DNA from: Phaseolus vulgaris
Lineage: Eukaryota; Streptophyta; Magnoliopsida; Fabales; Fabaceae
Assembly (NCBI RefSeq): GCF_000499845.2
Contig: NC_023749.2
Location: 28,470,381-28,534,380 of the forward strand
DNA: 64,000 nt
Direction: 5' to 3'
The notes beneath the pieces are model-generated. The model did not search any database. It was given only the letters and a program-made list of their open reading frames with translations, and was not told where the DNA came from. Below, one piece after another: positions 1 to 11,195 of this stretch. Each line of letters opens with the position of its first letter. The stretch's first letter is position 1. Both the position numbers and the translations under genes were made by a program.

Positions 1-324
1 TTAGAGACACCCCGTGGACGATACGACGTCACTAGGTGAGCCTCTCCATGGGCGTGAGGGTTGGCACGTGACCTTTCCCGGGCATACAAGGCCGTCCAAC
101 GAAGTGAAAGAAACGGGTAAAACATAAACAAAATAACCGAAGCGCGCGAAGGCAAAGAATGAGAGTAAGAGCGCACAGGCAGGATTTTATATCGCGAAAG
201 CACAGGAGTAATCATACAAACACCCAGAGTTGTAACCAGAGTACAGATGATTCGAGGAATTACAAATTTGGCAGAGAAGGTTAAAACAAGTACAAAGGAA
301 GGGGCAGATGATCGAGGGGACGGC
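1..324. other. Non-coding tail between pol and the antisense gene (A1)
   Basis: No gene is visible here. The stretch is closely similar to 51,298-51,643, at the same place next to the antisense gene of A2. It is the 3' untranslated side of that minus-strand gene, and in the element it lies downstream of pol. Confidence 0.6.
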
Positions 325-2609
325 TCAATCGTCTATCTCCAAAGGCACGACCTTTCCATCAACAATGTGGTGAGTGGAATCGCAGCTGGAAATGTCGATC
401 CCCGGGTTCGTGCAGACTGCTTGAGCCAAAGCCTCTTGGAACCCCTCCTCAAAAGTGCCCGCCATGTCTTGGATGAAGGCCTTTTTGTCCTTCTCCAGCT
501 CCTCAATGGCGGCGTCCCCAGAGGCTACCTGCTTCTCCAAAGCCTCCTTCTCCACGCGAAGCCGACTTACCTCGACCTGTAGTTTTTCATAGTCAGCCTG
601 GAGAAGGCCCATAGCCTTAGCCTGTGTGGCTATTTCCCCCTCCATCCGCTCCAGCTTGTCAGCCTGCTCACAGCAACGGTCCTTCAAGTCCTTTTGGACT
701 TCTGCATCAGCTTTGACCAATTCTTGAAGGCCCGTTAACTGAACTTGGAGGGCAACTTCCCGAGTATAAAAGTCAGCCTGGAGCTCCAATGCCTCTGCCA
801 GTTGTCTCTCAGCTTCTGCTTTGGACTCTTGCGCCTGCTTCAAGGAAGTTTGGTAAGTTTCGTTCTGGCGTCCCAGGGTTCTCTTCTCCTCCTCCAGAGT
901 AGTCACCTTTGTTTCCAAGGCCTAGAGAGTTTGAGCTTGCAGGACCGCGTTTCTGGCCTGGGCGCGCCATTCAAGGGCCACCGGCAAGAAGGCCCCCAAG
1001 TAGAAAGGCATGCCTTCCTTCCTGTCGGTACCCTCTGGCATAGTTCCGCCACTGAAGCCCCTCATCAGATGCATGATTGGGGGAGGGATGGCGATGAAAT
1101 CGGGGGCGGCAGCGACGGGAGCAGGGGAAGCAGTGACTTCTGCCGGCGGCGGAGGCGAGGCAGATTCGGCGCCTTCGTCCCCTTCCTCTTGGAGTGTCGT
1201 GGGGGGAAGTGAGGTCGCACTTGGGGGGTTGTCCATAAAGGAGTTCCCTCCCGGGGGCGACGCCTCTACTAGAAGAGGAACCCGCGCAGATTTTCTCCTC
1301 TTGAAGGGTGCCACGCCTTCCGAGTCTTCATCATCCGATAAAATTTCCAAGACCCGTTTCCCTTTGTCAAGGGGTGTTGGAGCCGGAGATGAGGCCGCGG
1401 CTAGGGGAACAGCGGCAATGGGCAAGGGAGAGTCAGAAGTCTGAAGTGCCTCAGGGCTATGTGGGGACGGTGGAGATGAGCCCAACGGGGTTTCGGCAGT
1501 GATCGGAGGTGGCAGGGACAGAGTTGGTGGAGGAATCGGATCAGCAGCAGGGGCGGAGGAGGCGCCCGCCTTGGCGGCACGAGCCTCCTTCATTGCTTTC
1601 GCAAGCATCATCCTTTTAGAGGCGTCCATCACTGATCCTGCATCGAAACAGACCAGACAACAGAAATTAGGACCAAAGCAACTATACAAAATTACAAAGC
1701 GCATAGAGGCGTAAGATGCAAGCAACATGGCACAATATAAACGAGCAGAATAGGCTGTGGGAACAAACATCCGGTAGCAGGGTGTTCACAACAAGAAGGA
1801 TGAGGGGAGAGTCCCCTTACTAAAGTAGGTGGTCAGGGCGTGAGCATTGTACTCGCTAGCAACAAGCTTCAAGGTATCAAAAACGATCCCCAGCCTGGCC
1901 AAGGCTTTGCTTACCTCCCTGTCAGCGGGAGATAGCTCTTCCAGGGTTTTGGCCCTGAGCAGCTTAAGGCGCTCCGTCCAGTAAAGGGGAAAGCCATCTA
2001 AGGCTGTGGGATCGTGCTTAGCGCTGCACACTCTAAAGAATTTCCCCTTCCAGTTTTTGTAAGAGTTTTGGAAGAGGGAGAGGAGGATTCTGCCCGCGAT
2101 CCCGGAAAAGCATACCCAGAAGCTTTTCCCCTGCTTTTTCACCTCAAAGAAATGCAAGAAGACGTCTATGGATGGGAGGATGCCCAGGTGTCCACAAAGA
2201 ATTTGAAAACCCCTTACAAACGCCCAGCTGTTGGGGTGGAGCTGGGCGGGGGCGGTATTGATTTCAGTGAGGAGTTCTCTCTCGAAGGGGGTAAATGGGA
2301 GACGGACTCCTACGCGTTTGAACACTGTCTGGTACATAAAGAAGAAGGGTTTCCCCTTTCTAGGTCTATCATCCAAACAGACAGGCTCCCCAGGCCTGCC
2401 GGGACGGACGGATATATGGGCGTCGTGTGTGCGGCAGAAGGCGTTAAAGTTGTACAAATGGGGATCCCCACGATGAGCTTCCAGGTCCTGGAAGGAAGTC
2501 AGGCTGGTGCATTCGCTCAGGAGCTCGTCGGGGCCCATGGGTAGAAGGCTTTGTAGTTGGACTTGGGGGTCTTGGGGGAGGAATCAGGCTCCGCGTTCGT
2601 GCGCGTCAT
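325..2609 (-). pseudogene. Antisense accessory gene of A1 (Transposase_28-like domain plus coiled coil), broken
   Basis: This gene runs opposite to gag-pol. Exon 1 (2609-1821) encodes a domain with the motifs QLHPNSWAF, VFLHFFE, FQNSYKNWKGKFF and LDGFPLYW, which I recognise as the plant putative gypsy type transposon family. A 183-base intron (1638-1820, GT...CAG) splits a codon in phase 1. Exon 2 (1637-325) gives a proline-rich linker, a basic patch (PFKRRK), a long coiled coil rich in Glu, Lys, Gln and Leu, and the tail HHIVDGKVVPLEIDD. A 5'-UTR intron is predicted at 2625-2836. Compared with A2, one G is missing near 2528-2533, which shifts the frame, and a CAG codon has become TAG at 922-924. 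It is therefore a recent pseudogene. Function is unknown; nuclear location is only inferred from the basic patch. Confidence 0.8.
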
Positions 2610-3318
2610 GGTGTAAATAAATAGCTGGAGAAAGAAGAAAGGAAAAGGGTTTTAGCAAGTGTAGCCATGACAGGAAGGGGAGTGAACCCCAGGAAACATC
2701 ACCCACGCGAGAAAACCCAGAGAAGGAAGGAGAAGCGGAAGAACGCAGTAATGCACGAATGACAACAGTCCCAGGCAGTTCAATGAATCATACAATGCGA
2801 CGAAAGGGAAGGGTCGTGAGTGTTCGAAAATCATACCTTTGCTATCGAAGGGAAGGTGGAAGAAGAGCACAGGAAGGAGAGAACAGTAATCGCAGAGAAA
2901 AAGGGTTTGAAGATGACGAACAGTGCAGAGACGCAGAGGGAATGAATGTAACAGTAGGGTGAGCGCGGGGTTTGGGGTAACTTAAACGTTACATCTTGCA
3001 ACCCAAGAGGCGCTAACTAAGAGCCGTGAGATCGTACCACGTGTCAAAGGATCAATCGCCCAAGGGAAACGCAAGGGTCTCTAGAGGCTGGCCGTGCGAT
3101 GGGCCACGTGGCGCACGATCAAGGGTAACCCCGAAAGGCGCTATCATTCCCGTTTCAGAGGATGTCCAATCAACCATTAAGAGCGCTCCTGTGGTTCGGA
3201 GAGTGTCACGTCAATAATTCGAGAATTGTTGAGTCAGCAGGGAGCGACACGTCATCAGAGTGACACGTGGACGGCGTGGGCGAGGCCTTAGTCTTTACGC
3301 TGAAGACAAGTCTTCGGC
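2610..3318 (-). promoter_or_regulatory. Upstream region and 5' UTR of the A1 antisense gene
   Basis: This holds the predicted 5'-UTR intron (acceptor TTCTTTCTCCAG, donor AAAG|GTATGA on the minus strand) and the sequence between the gene and the LTR. The pyrimidine-rich minus strand resembles a plant leader. Antisense transcription must start here or in the 3' LTR, but I see no clear TATA box. The same layout is conserved in A2 (53,931-54,640), B and E2. Confidence 0.5.
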
Positions 3319-3336
3319 TTAAGACTGGGGGGCTTG
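3319..3336 (+). other. Polypurine tract of A1
   Basis: A purine-rich run with AAGACTGGGGGGCTTG lies directly before the 3' LTR. It primes plus-strand DNA synthesis. The same tract precedes the LTRs at 54,657 and, on the minus strand, at 6903. A slightly changed form precedes 59,457. Confidence 0.8.
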
Positions 3337-4334
3337 TGTACCGTTCCGTACCCGGGCGTTGACTAAGTCAAGGTCAAAGTCAACACAGGGCGTCGCCTAG
3401 GTGAAGAGACACTAAGTGCCAGCGTCGTCAAGAAAGAAGGCGTCGCCAAGGCAAGGCGTCGCCTAGATGAAGGCGTCGCCGAACCAGGGCGTCGCCAGAT
3501 CAAACATTACCAAAGCAAGGCAATCACAGTGTGGTTCCCCGATACCCATGGGTAGGAGAGACCATGGAGGGAGCGACGCCGTGGGAAGGCCCCAAACCCT
3601 GGATGACCAGGGAACAAGAGTTGGCACCCAAAAAGTCACCCCTAGCACAGTAGCACTCACAGGCGGGAGGACTCACACGTAGAAACGTCCCCAGATGGGC
3701 AGAAACGCTTCCAGATGGGGTCAAGGCGTCGTGAGGCCCTCCACGTGTACGACAGCCAGGTCAGAATAGAAACACCCTTTAGTCAGGTGCCAGGTAATCA
3801 AGTCATTCAATACTGTTTCCGTTTCGAGCGTTCAAGTACTATGATGGCTCCCAAGCGTTTCAACGTCTTAAATGCGCTACGTTTTCTAATTAAACGCTTT
3901 AATGAGTGCGTTACGTTTGTAATTAAAAGCGCTTTAAGGCGCTTTAAATGCTTGGGTAGTTTAAATAGCGCGGAGAATGTTGGGAACGGGGTTCGAACTT
4001 TTGGCAAATTGACCAGAGAACTCTCTAGTTGCTTGCTCGTGCCTTGAGGTTACGTACAAGGGACTGGGGAAAAGATCTTTGCCTGAGGGAGAAAACATAC
4101 ACACAACACACAGTTCTTTTTACCACCTTCAGAGTGCCATACGCGGTGCTCAGAGACGGAGGTGCAAAGTTTTGGTGTTTCTTGCTGGCTGACTTGAGCG
4201 TCGGAGTGCAAACGGCCGCTAGGGCGCCTCTTTGTCCCCTCTTTTGCAGGAATCCACAGGTACCCAGTGGGAAGGAGTCCCTAGCTGACGGTTGAGGTCG
4301 CGCACGAAGACGTCCCGGTCAACCGGACGGAACA
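3337..4334 (+). repeat. 3' LTR of gypsy A1
   Basis: A 998-base LTR bounded by TGTACCG and GGAACA. It matches the LTR at 54,657-55,718 over most of its length. U3 holds a cluster of GGCGTCGCC motifs (about 3386-3505), a 12-base perfect palindrome TACCCATGGGTA at 3543-3554, and CACGTG near 3741. A TATA-like TTTAAATAG lies near 3960. Confidence 0.9.
3386..3505 (+). repeat. GGCGTCGCC motif cluster in U3
   Basis: At least five copies of GGCGTCGCC, or one-base variants, are spaced about 15-30 bases apart. The same motif recurs in the post-pol region of element C (49,116-49,210) and in LTR-A2 (54,728-54,820). It is CpG-rich. Confidence 0.7.
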
Positions 4335-5240
4335 ATACATTAGTGAATTGCTGCCAAATTGTGCCAATTTCACTTCTTGCCCAAAACCTCCTAGGTTAGG
4401 CTTTTGATCTTCACAAACTTCCCCTTTCCAAGTAGAGTTGGCCTCACCACTCTCAAATCCTACCTCTCATGCACCTTCAAGGTCACCACCACTCTTAGGA
4501 GGACCTTGCTTCATCTTCAATCCATGATGCTTCTGCCATTCACCAACAAATTCCGAAAATATGAAGGCACATCTCCATCAATTCATATCATTTGCTGTAA
4601 ATTCCTCATGCATGGATGGGGCTGTAATTCCTTGGTCCATTCCACGAGGAGAGGAGTTATGCATCTCATAACAAGATGCTTTAGCAACTTCCACCGTGTC
4701 ATCTTCGGGATGTGGAAGAGCATCATCATCTTCGTCTGGATTGCCATGGTTTGATCCTTCATGTTCCATTCTTGGAACAACATTCTGTTTGTACTCCCAT
4801 GCATTCTCCTATTTTTGAAAATCCATTTTGGTGAGAGTATCATTGTCTATCTTACTGACAAGCTTAATAGTCTCATTTCTATCATCAATGGTATCCACCT
4901 CAAAATAGCCAATTAGTTTGGAAACAAAAATGGCATACGAAAATTTATAATTTGTGAGCCTTATGGATTTTAACATGTGTTCCATCATGATTCAAACCCA
5001 ATTGATTTTAATTCGATTCATTATACAATATATCATTAAATCTTCCTCATGAAGAACATCATGGTTACTACCTTTGTGTGTGAGTTGCCATGCAATGATG
5101 TAAGTCAGGACACAAGGGGTTAAATTCAGATTACCAACTATGTTGTTCTAAACATCATTTGAAGTGGTCAGCTTGACCCCCTTAACATACTAGACCAGAT
5201 TCCTCCCATCTACAGTGAGATTTCTGTAGAAGACCTTTAT

Positions 5241-5281
<41 letters not shown>

Positions 5282-5530
5282 CTAGTCATTTCCAGAAAGT
5301 GTTTTAGCCTTTGATGTTTAAGGACAACTCTTGGTTCTTCCAAGTTTTCTCTTTTCAGCCAAGAGAACTCTAGCACCTTTGGAATGTTGATCTGTTTCCT
5401 GCTCGTCTCATGCATGAATGTTGTCATAGCTTCTACATCACCAGCAAACCAATTCTCAAGTACACCTGGGGTTACTGTTGGGTTGCTCTCGGGCTCTTCT
5501 CTTTTTGTGTGAGAAGGATGTCAGTTTGGT
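4335..5530 (-). pseudogene. env-like gene fragment of copia-1
   Basis: Read on the minus strand, decayed frames give a protein resembling the 'envelope-like' or putative plant transposon (Transposase_32-like) proteins of legume SIRE1-type elements. Recognisable pieces are LKHFLEMTRN (about 5295), WNNIVGNLNLTPCVLTYIIA (about 5120-5160), EEDLMIYCIMNRIKINWV (about 5000-5055) and KLVSKIDNDTLTKMDF (about 4820-4870). An acidic tail follows. Its place after pol RNase H on the same strand fits a SIRE1 third gene. It carries several stops, an (AT)n expansion, and is cut at its 3' end by the A1 insertion. The role of such env-like proteins in plants is unproven. Confidence 0.6.
5244..5279. repeat. (AT)n microsatellite
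   Basis: About 18 uninterrupted AT units lie inside the env-like pseudogene. They replace or expand codons just after LKHFLEMTRN. Confidence 0.95.
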
Positions 5531-6055
5531 GCTGCTTTATCTGCACATAATAGAGATAAAAATACTAGAGACTGTGTTAGAGAAAATAACTAAAATACTA
5601 TCAGTAGAATGCTGATAGAAAACCACAACGTGAAATAGTAACATGGACAGTTTAGGGAAATGTAGTTAAGTGCATGGAACAATTGATTCAAACACAGGTT
5701 TATATAGAAGGCAATAGGATCAAAAAATGGAGTGTGAAGTTAGAGAAAATATCACGAAAACAGATGTTCTACAAATTTTATTTTTTAGTGTGCAACAAAG
5801 TACAGTTTCGGTTAAAACAAGAATATATTGGGAATCCATATTTCAAATTGAATTTTATGACCCAATCAATGGATTTCTTCAGTTAGGATTTCCTAGACAA
5901 TGTTATCATCATCTGTTGGTCAATAACTGCCCCTTAATGTCAGTCAATGGTCAATAGAAAAGAATATGTTTCTCTTTCCTAGTCATGCATGGGACCCTGG
6001 ACCTGAAAAACAACATGTTAAATAGGAAAATAACAGGTTATAATTTTACTACATA
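5531..6055 (-). other. AT-rich spacer between copia-1 pol and env-like gene
   Basis: No coding sequence is seen. On the minus strand its end next to the env-like gene reads as a pyrimidine-rich tract ending TTATGTGCAG, like a plant 3' splice site. That would allow a spliced env-like message, but this is only a suggestion. Confidence 0.4.
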
Positions 6056-6149
6056 AAGCATTTCATGGTTATTATGCCTAATTCGTTTCCCATAAAATTA
6101 AACCTATCTTTAGCAATAGGTTTTGTGAAAGGATCAGCTAGTTACAATT
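6056..6149 (-). pseudogene. C-terminal codons of copia-1 RNase H
   Basis: The minus strand gives LADPFTKPIAKDRFNFMG, the usual end of a copia polyprotein. It continues into the RNase H codons right of 18,623 once gypsy-E2 is removed. Confidence 0.8.
6145..6149. other. Target site duplication of gypsy-E2, left copy
   Basis: caatt directly precedes the LTR end TGATCCTGCC. The same five bases follow the opposite LTR end at 18,618-18,622. Confidence 0.95.
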
Positions 6150-6903
6150 TGATCCTGCCTGTTGACCAGAACGCTGGAAACCGCTTCGAACCTCCGTTCC
6201 TCTTCGAGATCCACCTCAAGAACCTGCAAAGAAACAGAGCGGCGCCGCTGCGGCCGATCGCACTCCAACGCCCAAGTCAGTGACGGTATCACCAAATACT
6301 AAGAGAACAAGAACCGTGCAAATCCTCTCTCACAGTCAGCTCTACAACTCGCAAGCGTAAAGAGTATAAACTGAACATGCGTATCTCAGAAAGTCTGTTG
6401 AGAACTCTTATATACCTGGTTGTTTTCTCTCTCCTGGCAGTTACAGACCTGGACACGTGGCTTGCATCCAGTCGTACACGTGCCATCATCTGGAGCCTCC
6501 TTGACTTGGCGCTGCTTCTACTCTCATTTTGGCTAAGTTACTTATGCATGGTACTGCCCAGTGCATAGCTAACTTGGGAGTGCGATCTCTACTGGAGTTG
6601 GCGAGTTAGGGTGTCCTCATACACCTTCCCTGTGGTCTCACCGGCCGCCTTCATAACTTACTTCTCCTTCATCTTCGGCGATGTGCTTGCTCTGGCGATC
6701 TCCTGAAACTACATCTGGCGACTTCATCTTTAACCTGGTGATCGCCGATTCTGGTAAGCTGGAGATCGGAACACGCCAATTTAACAACTGGCGACTACAC
6801 GAGCCCCCCGACTTCCTTACCTTTTGCCAACCTGGCGCCTTGCCAACACGCCTATACTGTAGCAGGGTGCCACGTCATCATTCCCGACCACCAGGGCGGT
6901 ACA
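6150..6903 (-). repeat. 3' LTR of E2
   Basis: A 754-base LTR read on the minus strand from TGTACCGCCC to GGATCA. It lacks a 28-base segment near its U5 end (about 6178) that is present in the partner LTR at 17,836-18,617. The polypurine tract is at 6904-6919. Confidence 0.93.
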
Positions 6904-7502
6904 CAAGCCCCCCAGTCTTAAGCGAAGACTTGTCTAGCGAAAAGACTGAAAAAGTCACGTCAACACCGGTCTACGTGGCACTGACGCAGAATTCCAAGCG
7001 GTTGTACCTTCTGCTGCTCTGACGCTCCACCAAACCCCTCACTCATCGCTCGACGCGTCGCTTCATCAACGGCTCTCTTCAGTTGCCGTTTGCGCTTCCT
7101 AAACCCATTTCGAAAAAACCCTTAAACCCATTTTCACTCAACACTGTTCCATCACTTTCCCTCGCATTCACGAACGCTCTAACTTCCTTCTGCGAAAAAC
7201 TCTCAGCGCTCTCCAGCATTCTGAATCACCATCAACCTTCATCGTCTTCCTGATCATCAAAAGGTACCTACTTTCCTTCTTCTGCTGGTTTTCCTTGCAT
7301 TTTAACCGATTCGCATCATCCTGTAACTGCCTGGTGCATACGCTGTGGGTTGTTTTTCCATTTCTCCTTCTGCGTAACTTAGGGCTTCGTCAATCGTCGC
7401 AACGAACCTACATTCGTTCGTTTTTCACCTTCCTTCTATGATCGAGTCAGCCTCTGTAACCCCCGATCATTTTTCCTTTCTTCTTCCTTTGCAGCTGCTA
7501 CC
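6904..7502 (+). promoter_or_regulatory. Polypurine tract, promoter region and 5' UTR of E2 accessory gene
   Basis: Minus-strand tract AAGACTGGGGGGCTTG occupies 6904-6919. The remainder is a pyrimidine-rich leader for the plus-strand accessory gene. A 5'-UTR intron is predicted at 7264-7494 (donor AAG|GTACCT, acceptor CTTCCTTTGCAG), ending eight bases before the start codon. No convincing TATA box is seen. Confidence 0.55.
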
Positions 7503-10101
7503 ATGACTCGCACAAAGATCACCCCGAATCCTCCTCCTTCATCACGAAACCTCCCTTCACAAGCACACGACCCACCACGAGTTCGTGGCGCTTCATCTTC
7601 GCAGGCTGAAAGGCCTGCGTCTTCCCGTCCTGTCCTGGTCCAGGCGACTCCACCTATCACTGGAGGAGCCCCCGTTCCCTTGCCAGACTTTAAAACCTTG
7701 TATCCCTGGGCCAACTCGACCCTTCTGAGGGAGACATCCTCTGTGAACACTGCGGGAGCAGTTTTGCGGCTGACTAAGGGGGACGAGCTTCATCAATCAT
7801 TTCACAAGGAGCACGACGAGAAGATGATGGTGCTGCCTTGCCCCCCCGATCTGCCTGTTTGTGCCGATGACAAAGTAAGCGCCGATGGGCCCTTCTGCTT
7901 TGTCTACACGACCTTATTCAAGAAGGTGAAGCTCAAGTTCCCTTTCACCCGATTCAAGAGGGAACTTTTTACCGAGCTCAACATTGCCGCCGCCCAGCTT
8001 CACCCCAACAGCTGGGCGTTTGTTCGAGCTTTTCAAGTGATGTGCGACCACCTGGGGTTGCCCGCATCGGTGGACGTGTTCCTATTCCTCTTCGAAGCCA
8101 AGCACCCAGGAGACCGCCTGTGGGTTAGCTTGAACGCGATTGCTGGGAGGTCCATCTTTGCTATCTTCCAGCAATCCTACAAGGACTGGAAGGGGAAGTT
8201 CGTCCAAGTGCGCGCGAATGACAAGGACGCCTCCCTTCTCGACGGCTTCCCCTTGTACTGGGTGGACAAGGGGAAGAAAGAGTCCAAGAGCTGTTTCAGG
8301 AGACCCAGAAGTCCTGACAGCATGGGAGCATTGGACAGAGATCTCTGTCTCTTCTGGAAAAGGGTGGCGGACGCCAACATCACTTTCCTTACCACCACCT
8401 TGATCTGCTTCGAATTTTACGAAGACCAGTTAGAAATTCGAATAGGTTAGGACATTAAAAACTGTTGTTTTAATACTGTTTCTGTTTAGCTGTTTCTGGG
8501 CGTCTTGTGCGTTATGCGCAAGACTTTGGTTTTATCTTTCCTGCACATATCATCTGCTTGTGTACTACCTTATGCACTTATTTTTTCTTTGAGTTGACCC
8601 ATGCATTTTCGTTCCATGTAGACAACATGTTGGGCAAAGGCATGCTCGCTGAACTGAAGGCGCTCGCCCGAAACCATGGGTTGGCGACGGGTTCTCAAAC
8701 GGTGCCCAACTCGGTGGTGGAGATAGCCATCGTCCAAGGGCGATCACCACCCAAGGAACCTGCCCAACGCAAGAAATTGGTCCTCAAGAGACCTAAAAGG
8801 AAAGCCCCTCAGGTGATCCACGAGGAAGAGGAAGAAGATGACGAGGCCACCGAAGACGGTTTGGTCTCAAAGAGGAAGAGGGTGGCACCTTCTTCACCGC
8901 CTGCTCCACCTCCTCTTCCAACCTCCACACCTCCATCGATGCCTGCTCCTCCTCCATCATCGCCACCCCCACGGGCTCCTGCCTCACCAGTCCAAGCGGT
9001 CCCACTGGCCACTGCGCCACCTGCAGTTGAGGCCCAAGAGCCAAACTTCATGGAGGACCCCCAAGCGCCTCTACACCATATGTGTCAGCTGGAGGGGGTC
9101 CCCCTTCAAACGCCTCAGCTGTAGAAGCTGTTCCAATCGGGGACGAGGTTGCTCATACCTCTCCGATTCTAATCACCGAATCCCCGATTCCGTCGCCATG
9201 CCAGGAAGCGCCCACTGAAGAACCTGCTAAGGAAGGTGGCGGCGAGAACCAACAACAGGCTCACCTGGTGCCTCTACAAGCAGCAAACCTCCCTTTGGAG
9301 GTCACAAGGATGTGGGAGCCTCTAACTGCCAAGCTGAAAACCATAGCGGAAGATATCCCGGCGATCATAACCAGAGCTGTGGAGGGCTCAACCAGGAGGC
9401 TCCAAGAAGACCTCTTCAACCTCAAAACCGAAAACAGCACCAGGAGGGTCGAGGTGGAGAAGTTGTCTTTCAGCCTGACGCTCGCAGAAATCGAACACTC
9501 CCGAGTGGAGGATGCAATGAACACCGAGCTCAGGCTGGCGCGCAAAGAGGCCACTGACCTTCGCCACAAGGTGCATCAACTTGCTCAAGAGAAGGTCGAA
9601 CTGGAGAGCAAGATCGTGCCTCTTCGCGTCAGGGTGGTTGACCTGGAGGCTCTCATGAAATTGGAGCAGAGGTCAGTCGACCGAGAGAAATTCCTTGGGC
9701 AAGTGGAAAAGGCGAGGGACGACGCCATAGCTGATCTTGCCGAGGCCAACAAAGAGAAGGGAAAGGTGGCTGCTGAATTGGCCCAAGCACAAGCGGAATC
9801 CAAGAAGGTCACTGAAGACCTTCTCTAGGCTCAAGAGACCAACGAACAACTCAAAAAACAGGTTGAAGAGCTGGAGCAACAGAATAAAGAGCTGAAAGAG
9901 CAAACTGAAGACCTCAAGAAGCGGATTGAGGAACTTCAGAGGCAAATTGAAGAACTCAAGCTAAACTCTGCTCAAATTCTGGCTGCTGGATTCGAAGCTG
10001 CGCGGGAACAATTTGCTTGCCTATTCCCCGACCTGGATCTCAGCATGGTGTCGCTGAACAATGAGGTGGTGGATGGAAAAGTCGTTCCTGCTGAAGATTA
10101 A
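7503..10101 (+). pseudogene. Accessory gene of E2 (Transposase_28-like plus coiled coil), antisense to gag-pol, broken
   Basis: Exon 1 (7503-8445) starts at an ATG just after the 5'-UTR intron and carries the domain motifs LKFPFTRFKRELFTELN, QLHPNSWAF and LDGFPLYW. The intron 8446-8621 (G|GTTAGG...CCATGTAG) is phase 1. Exon 2 (8622-10,101) begins DNMLGKGMLAELKALARNHG, then has basic patches (RKKLVLKRPKRK, SKRKRVAP) around an acidic run, a proline-rich linker, a long coiled coil and the tail VVDGKVVPAED. One C is missing near 9058-9063, which shifts the frame, and a TAG lies at 9826-9828. AATAAA occurs near 10,154. The undamaged coiled-coil exon of E3 (35,122-36,632) shows what the protein looked like. 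Its biochemical role is unknown. Confidence 0.82.
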
Positions 10102-10734
10102 TCAACTCTTCTTCATCTGCTACCTTTGTGCTTTCCCTTGTATTATAACTTGTAATAAACTTTTATGTCCCCTCGCATATATGTTCCGAACTGTTATTCA
10201 CTGCTATCTGTTAATGACAAAGGTTTACGTTTTTCCTTTTATAACTTCTTCACTCGCTTCAACTTTCCTTGCTTGTTTAATTTCAAAGGAATGACTTAGG
10301 AAAACTGTAGGTACAACCTTTGACTTAACTGCTTCGGATCACTTCAGCCCTAAGCAACAAACACTTAACAATTCGTAACCTTAAGGCAATTAACCTTATC
10401 GTAAAAATATCCTTCAAGCAATGAACTGTAACTCAGTTGTTGGCTTAACCACCGCTCCACTCGACCTGCTTCATCAAACAGGTCTTTTAACCTTCCCGCC
10501 GCTGTTCGAGCTCTTCCTGATCGCCAAAGACTGTTGGTGATATCAGCTTCTTTCTAGCCCCGTGCTTTAGCCATTGTTTCTTTGTCTGGGGGTAGAAACG
10601 CCTTTTGGGATCCTTCTTTGCCTCCCTGAACTTCAGAACGAAAGACCGGGTGACTAGGCGTTCTCTTCGAACCTACCTTAGCCACCTTCCAAACTTCTTC
10701 CACCCTCTGCACCATACCTGAACTCGTTCGAGAC
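10102..10734. other. Non-coding stretch after the E2 accessory gene
   Basis: It holds the 3' UTR of the accessory gene and then sequence related to 34,520-34,900 of E3 in the other orientation. I see no gene. Confidence 0.6.
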
Positions 10735-11195
10735 GAGAAGGATTTTATCTTGCCTAAGCTCGCATGTAGGCGAGAAGGTCTTTAACTCGCCTGAACTCGC
10801 TCATCGGCGAGAAGGTCTTTAACTCGCTTGAACTCGCTCATCGGCGAGAAGGTCTTTAACTCGCCTCTACATTGCCCCAAGGGTTACATCTTCTCGCCCC
10901 CAGAAACACGGAGGACTTTTTACTGGCGCCTCTACATTGCCCCAGGGGTTACATCTTCTCGCCCCAGAAACACGGAGGACTTTTTACTGGTGCCTCTACA
11001 TTGCCCCAGGGGTTACATCTTCTCGCCCCTAGAAACACTGAGGACTTTTTACTGGTGCCTCTACATTGCCCCAGGGGTTACATCTTCTCGCCCCCAGAAA
11101 CACTGAGGACTTTTTACTCTTCCTCGCCTGCACTCGCTCGACGGCGAGGAGGTCTTTATCTTGCCTCAGAACGCGCGAGGGCGTTGAGGTCTTTC
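10735..11195. repeat. Tandem repeats, first two arrays of E2
   Basis: About three units of roughly 38 bases (CTCGCTCATCGGCGAGAAGG core) are followed by four units of about 62-65 bases with the core CCCCAGGGGTTACATCTTCT. Short reading frames across the array are by-products of the repeat. Related units lie in E3 at 34,040-34,500 in the opposite orientation. Confidence 0.85.

Larger units (their letters stand above)
1..4334 (+). mobile_element. Ty3/gypsy element A1, 3' end only (Tat-like)
   Basis: This is the 3' part of a gypsy element whose gag-pol lies left of the window. It holds, in order, a tail region, an antisense accessory gene, a polypurine tract and a 3' LTR. The tract AAGACTGGGGGGCTTG sits directly before the LTR start TGTACCG, exactly as in the other Tat-like elements of this window. 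The right LTR end (GGAACA) is followed by atacattag rather than a primer binding site, so this is a real 3' LTR. The insertion lies inside the env-like gene of copia-1. The target duplication cannot be checked because the left end is outside the window. A close relative covers 51,298-55,718. Confidence 0.85.

Noticed and set aside
4404..4754. Plus-strand 116-codon frame
   Set aside because: It is the shadow of the minus-strand env-like gene remnant.
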